From NCBI GenBank assembly GCA_938015525.1, contig CALLPC010000022.1, positions 1 to 64,000 on the forward strand: DNA of 64,000 bases, written 5' to 3'. Below, in pieces: positions 62,309-64,000 of the stretch; the first letter of the stretch is position 1; each line of letters opens with the position of its first letter. This DNA comes from an uncultured Dehalococcoidia bacterium. Its GTDB lineage: Bacteria > Chloroflexota > Dehalococcoidia > Tepidiformales > Tepidiformaceae. A model generated the notes under the pieces. The model was not told where the DNA came from and made no database searches. It worked only from the letters and a program-made list of their open reading frames with translations. The translations under genes and the position numbers were made by a program.

Positions 62309-62608
62309 CTCAACTGAAGACGAACGGCGACGAACGGGAAGAGTACCCTGCGAAGCGGGCCCCCAGAGAGCCGGGGCAGCTGAAAACCGGCGGCAGCGCA
62401 GCAGGCGAATGGGCCCGGGAGCCCCGCAGCCCAACCCCGAACCACACGGGCAGTAGGTTGCGGCGGAGTGGCACCGTTATCACAGCCAGGGCCCTCGCGG
62501 GCTGCTCCGCCCGCGGCGGCTGAAAAGCGCTCCGCCGGCGCAAGCCGCGGGGAACAAAGGTGGCACCGCGAGCGACCCCTCGTCCTTTGGCCGACGAGGG
62601 GTCGCTTT
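62309..62608 (+). promoter_or_regulatory. T-box riboswitch, tryptophan specifier
   Basis: The leader shows the T-box pieces in order. Stem I starts with the GGAAGAGTACC region, and AGAGAG follows at 62364-62369. The specifier is TGG (62410-62412) directly after GAA, a tryptophan codon. The antiterminator bears the T-box AAAGGTGGCACCGCG (62556-62570), in which TGGC would pair with a tRNA 3' end ending GCCA, fitting the G discriminator usual for bacterial tRNA-Trp. A perfect 14-bp terminator (62571-62606) followed by TTGCTT ends it. Uncharged tRNA-Trp should favour read-through into the trpB2-like gene. Confidence 0.9.
62571..62606 (+). terminator. T-box terminator hairpin
   Basis: AGCGACCCCTCGTC (62571-62584) and GACGAGGGGTCGCT (62593-62606) form a perfect 14-bp stem with an 8-nt loop, then TTGCTT. 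It competes with the antiterminator of the T-box. Confidence 0.85.
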
Positions 62609-62658
62609 GCTTCGCAGGTAACACCTGCACCCATCGCACCTGCCGGAGGGCATCACCC

Positions 62659-64000
62659 ATGGAAACCCGCAAATTCCTCCTCACCGACGACCGGCTGCCC
62701 ACCCACTGGTACAACATCGCCGCCGACCTCCCCACGCCGCCGCCCCCGCCGCTCCACCCCGCCACCCACCAGCCCATCGGCCCGGAAGCGCTCGCCCCCC
62801 TCTTCCCTTTGGAGCTCATCAAACAGGAAGTCAGCACCGAGCGCTACATCGAAATCCCCGAGGAAGTCCGCCGGATTTACAGCATCTGGCGGCCCTCCCC
62901 CTTGATCCGCGCCACCTTCCTCGAGCAGGCCCTCCAGACGCCCGCCCACATCTACTACAAGTACGAAGGCGTCTCCCCCTCCGGCTCCCACAAGCCCAAC
63001 ACCGCCGTCGCCCAGGCCTACTACAACAAGCAGGAAGGCGTGAAGCGCATCGCAACTGAAACCGGCGCCGGCCAGTGGGGCTCCTCCCTCGCCTTCGCGT
63101 GCCAGCTCTTCGGCATCGAATGCAAGGTCTACATGGTCCGCATCTCCTACAACCAGAAACCCTACCGCCGTTCCCTCATGCAGGTCTGGGGCGCCACCGT
63201 CGTCCCCAGCCCCAGCCCCGATACCGAAGCTGGTCGCAAGATCCTTGCAGAAGACCCCGAAAACTCCGGCTCCCTCGGCATCGCCATCTCCGAAGCCGTG
63301 GAAGACGCTGCCATGCGCGAAGACACGAAATACTCCCTCGGCAGCGTGCTCAATCACGTCCTCCTCCACCAGACCGTCATCGGCCAGGAAGCCATCGCCC
63401 AGATGGAGATGGCCGGCGAGTATCCCGACGTCGTCATCGGCTGCGCCGGCGGCGGCTCCAATGCCGCCGGCCTCATCTTCCCCTTCATGAAAGACCGCCT
63501 CGCCGGCAAGACCAGCACCCGCTTCCTCGCCGTTGAACCTGCCTCCTGCCCCTCACTCACCAAAGGCGAATACCGCTACGACTTCGGCGACACCGCCGGC
63601 CTCACCCCCCTCATGAAGATGTACACCCTCGGCCACACCTTCATGCCCCCTGGCATCCACGCCGGCGGACTCCGCTACCACGCCATGGCGCCGCTCATCT
63701 GCCACCTCTATGACCAGGGCTACATCGAAGCCCGTGCGTACCCCCAGAACGCCTGCTTCGAGGCCGCCACCCTCTTCGCCCGCACCGAAGGAATCGTCCC
63801 CGCGCCCGAGAGCTCCCACGCCATTCGCGCCGCTATCGACGAAGCCATCCAGGCCCGCGAAGAAGGCCGCACCCGCGTCATCCTGTTCAACCTCTCCGGC
63901 CACGGCCTCCTCGACCTCCAGGCCTACGACGACTACCTCGCCGGCAGGCTCATCGATGACTTCTACCCCGAAGAAAAGGTCCGCGAGGCGATGAAGGACC
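62659..64000 (+). CDS. trpB2: TrpB2-type tryptophan synthase beta chain, cut by the window edge
   Basis: 447 codons are visible from the ATG at 62659, which follows GGAGGG; the C-terminus runs off the right edge. A pyridoxal-phosphate enzyme of the TrpB2 branch, joining indole and serine to tryptophan. The PLP Lys is in [11 protein letters not shown], the phosphate loop is [10 protein letters not shown], and [10 protein letters not shown] is the serine-binding region. TrpB2 differs from TrpB1 by its longer N-terminus and usually stands apart from trpA, as here. A tryptophan T-box controls it. Confidence 0.93.
   Translation, partial: METRKFLLTDDRLPTHWYNIAADLPTPPPPPLHPATHQPIGPEALAPLFPLELIKQEVSTERYIEIPEEVRRIYSIWRPSPLIRATFLEQALQTPAHIYYKYEGVSPSGSHKPNTAVAQAYYNKQEGVKRIATETGAGQWGSSLAFACQLFGIECKVYMVRISYNQKPYRRSLMQVWGATVVPSPSPDTEAGRKILAEDPENSGSLGIAISEAVEDAAMREDTKYSLGSVLNHVLLHQTVIGQEAIAQMEMAGEYPDVVIGCAGGGSNAAGLIFPFMKDRLAGKTSTRFLAVEPASCPSLTKGEYRYDFGDTAGLTPLMKMYTLGHTFMPPGIHAGGLRYHAMAPLICHLYDQGYIEARAYPQNACFEAATLFARTEGIVPAPESSHAIRAAIDEAIQAREEGRTRVILFNLSGHGLLDLQAYDDYLAGRLIDDFYPEEKVREAMKD

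Noticed and set aside
60578-62434. 618-codon minus-strand frame
   Set aside because: Antisense to glgC, DUF2203 and the hydrolase; no domain.
1-64000. CRISPR array, insertion sequence or prophage
   Set aside because: No regularly spaced repeats, transposase, integrase or phage structural gene was recognised.

Overview
The window is a 64 kb piece of a GC-rich bacterial chromosome. Gene starts are often GTG or TTG and codons strongly prefer C at the third position. The mix of Tat-exported peptide-binding lipoproteins, class III CoA-transferases, acyl-CoA dehydrogenases, a bacterial luciferase-like monooxygenase, DUF2203, a MoxR/DUF58/transglutaminase-like locus and a T-box leader suggests Chloroflexota, probably near the Tepidiforma/Dehalococcoidia branch. 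That placement is inference from gene content. No rRNA is present to fix it, and no CRISPR array, phage gene or insertion sequence was seen.

Layout. 1-5.1 kb: a lower-GC block on the minus strand with a LysR regulator, a peptide-type ABC importer (two permeases and a binding protein, no ATPase) and a truncated unknown gene. A tRNA-Arg sits at its right edge. 5.4-13.6 kb: truncated globin, two linked CaiB/BaiF CoA-transferases, cytochrome P450, HAD phosphatase, Gfo/Idh/MocA oxidoreductase, a membrane-anchored Pro/Thr-rich protein and a luciferase-like monooxygenase. 13.7-26.6 kb: hot-dog protein, MoaA, MerR regulator, DUF4838-like protein, PilZ, RimI, RibD-C reductase, three small unknowns, minimal zincin, LCP ligase, acyl-CoA dehydrogenase and an MMPL exporter divergent from a TetR regulator. 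27.4-32.5 kb: MoxR, DUF58, transglutaminase-like and Ogt in one run. 32.6-37.6 kb: a second ATPase-less peptide importer and an MFS transporter. 37.7-42.9 kb: GlgB and a trehalose synthase-maltokinase fusion. 43.1-57.4 kb: SDR, dienelactone hydrolase, QueG divergent from a SufR-like regulator, acyl-CoA dehydrogenase, DinB-like, TPR and YkgJ-type proteins, EamA transporter, M20 amidohydrolase, the tsaE-tsaB-ndk-LOG run, XRE regulator, flavin-reductase-like protein and citrate synthase. 57.5-64 kb: NadE, a small zinc-ribbon protein, GlgC, DUF2203, an alpha/beta hydrolase, and a tryptophan T-box riboswitch ahead of a trpB2-type gene that runs off the right edge.

Working together. GlgC, GlgB and TreS-Mak belong to alpha-glucan and trehalose metabolism but sit in two places. 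TsaE and TsaB serve tRNA t6A synthesis. CoA-transferases, dehydrogenases and the hot-dog protein point to acyl-CoA catabolism, fed perhaps by the two peptide importers. The clearest genome-wide signal is transcriptional. At least fourteen genes have a TANNNT -10 box only 6-9 nt before the start codon, which implies leaderless mRNAs, while genes with a longer leader carry a Shine-Dalgarno sequence.
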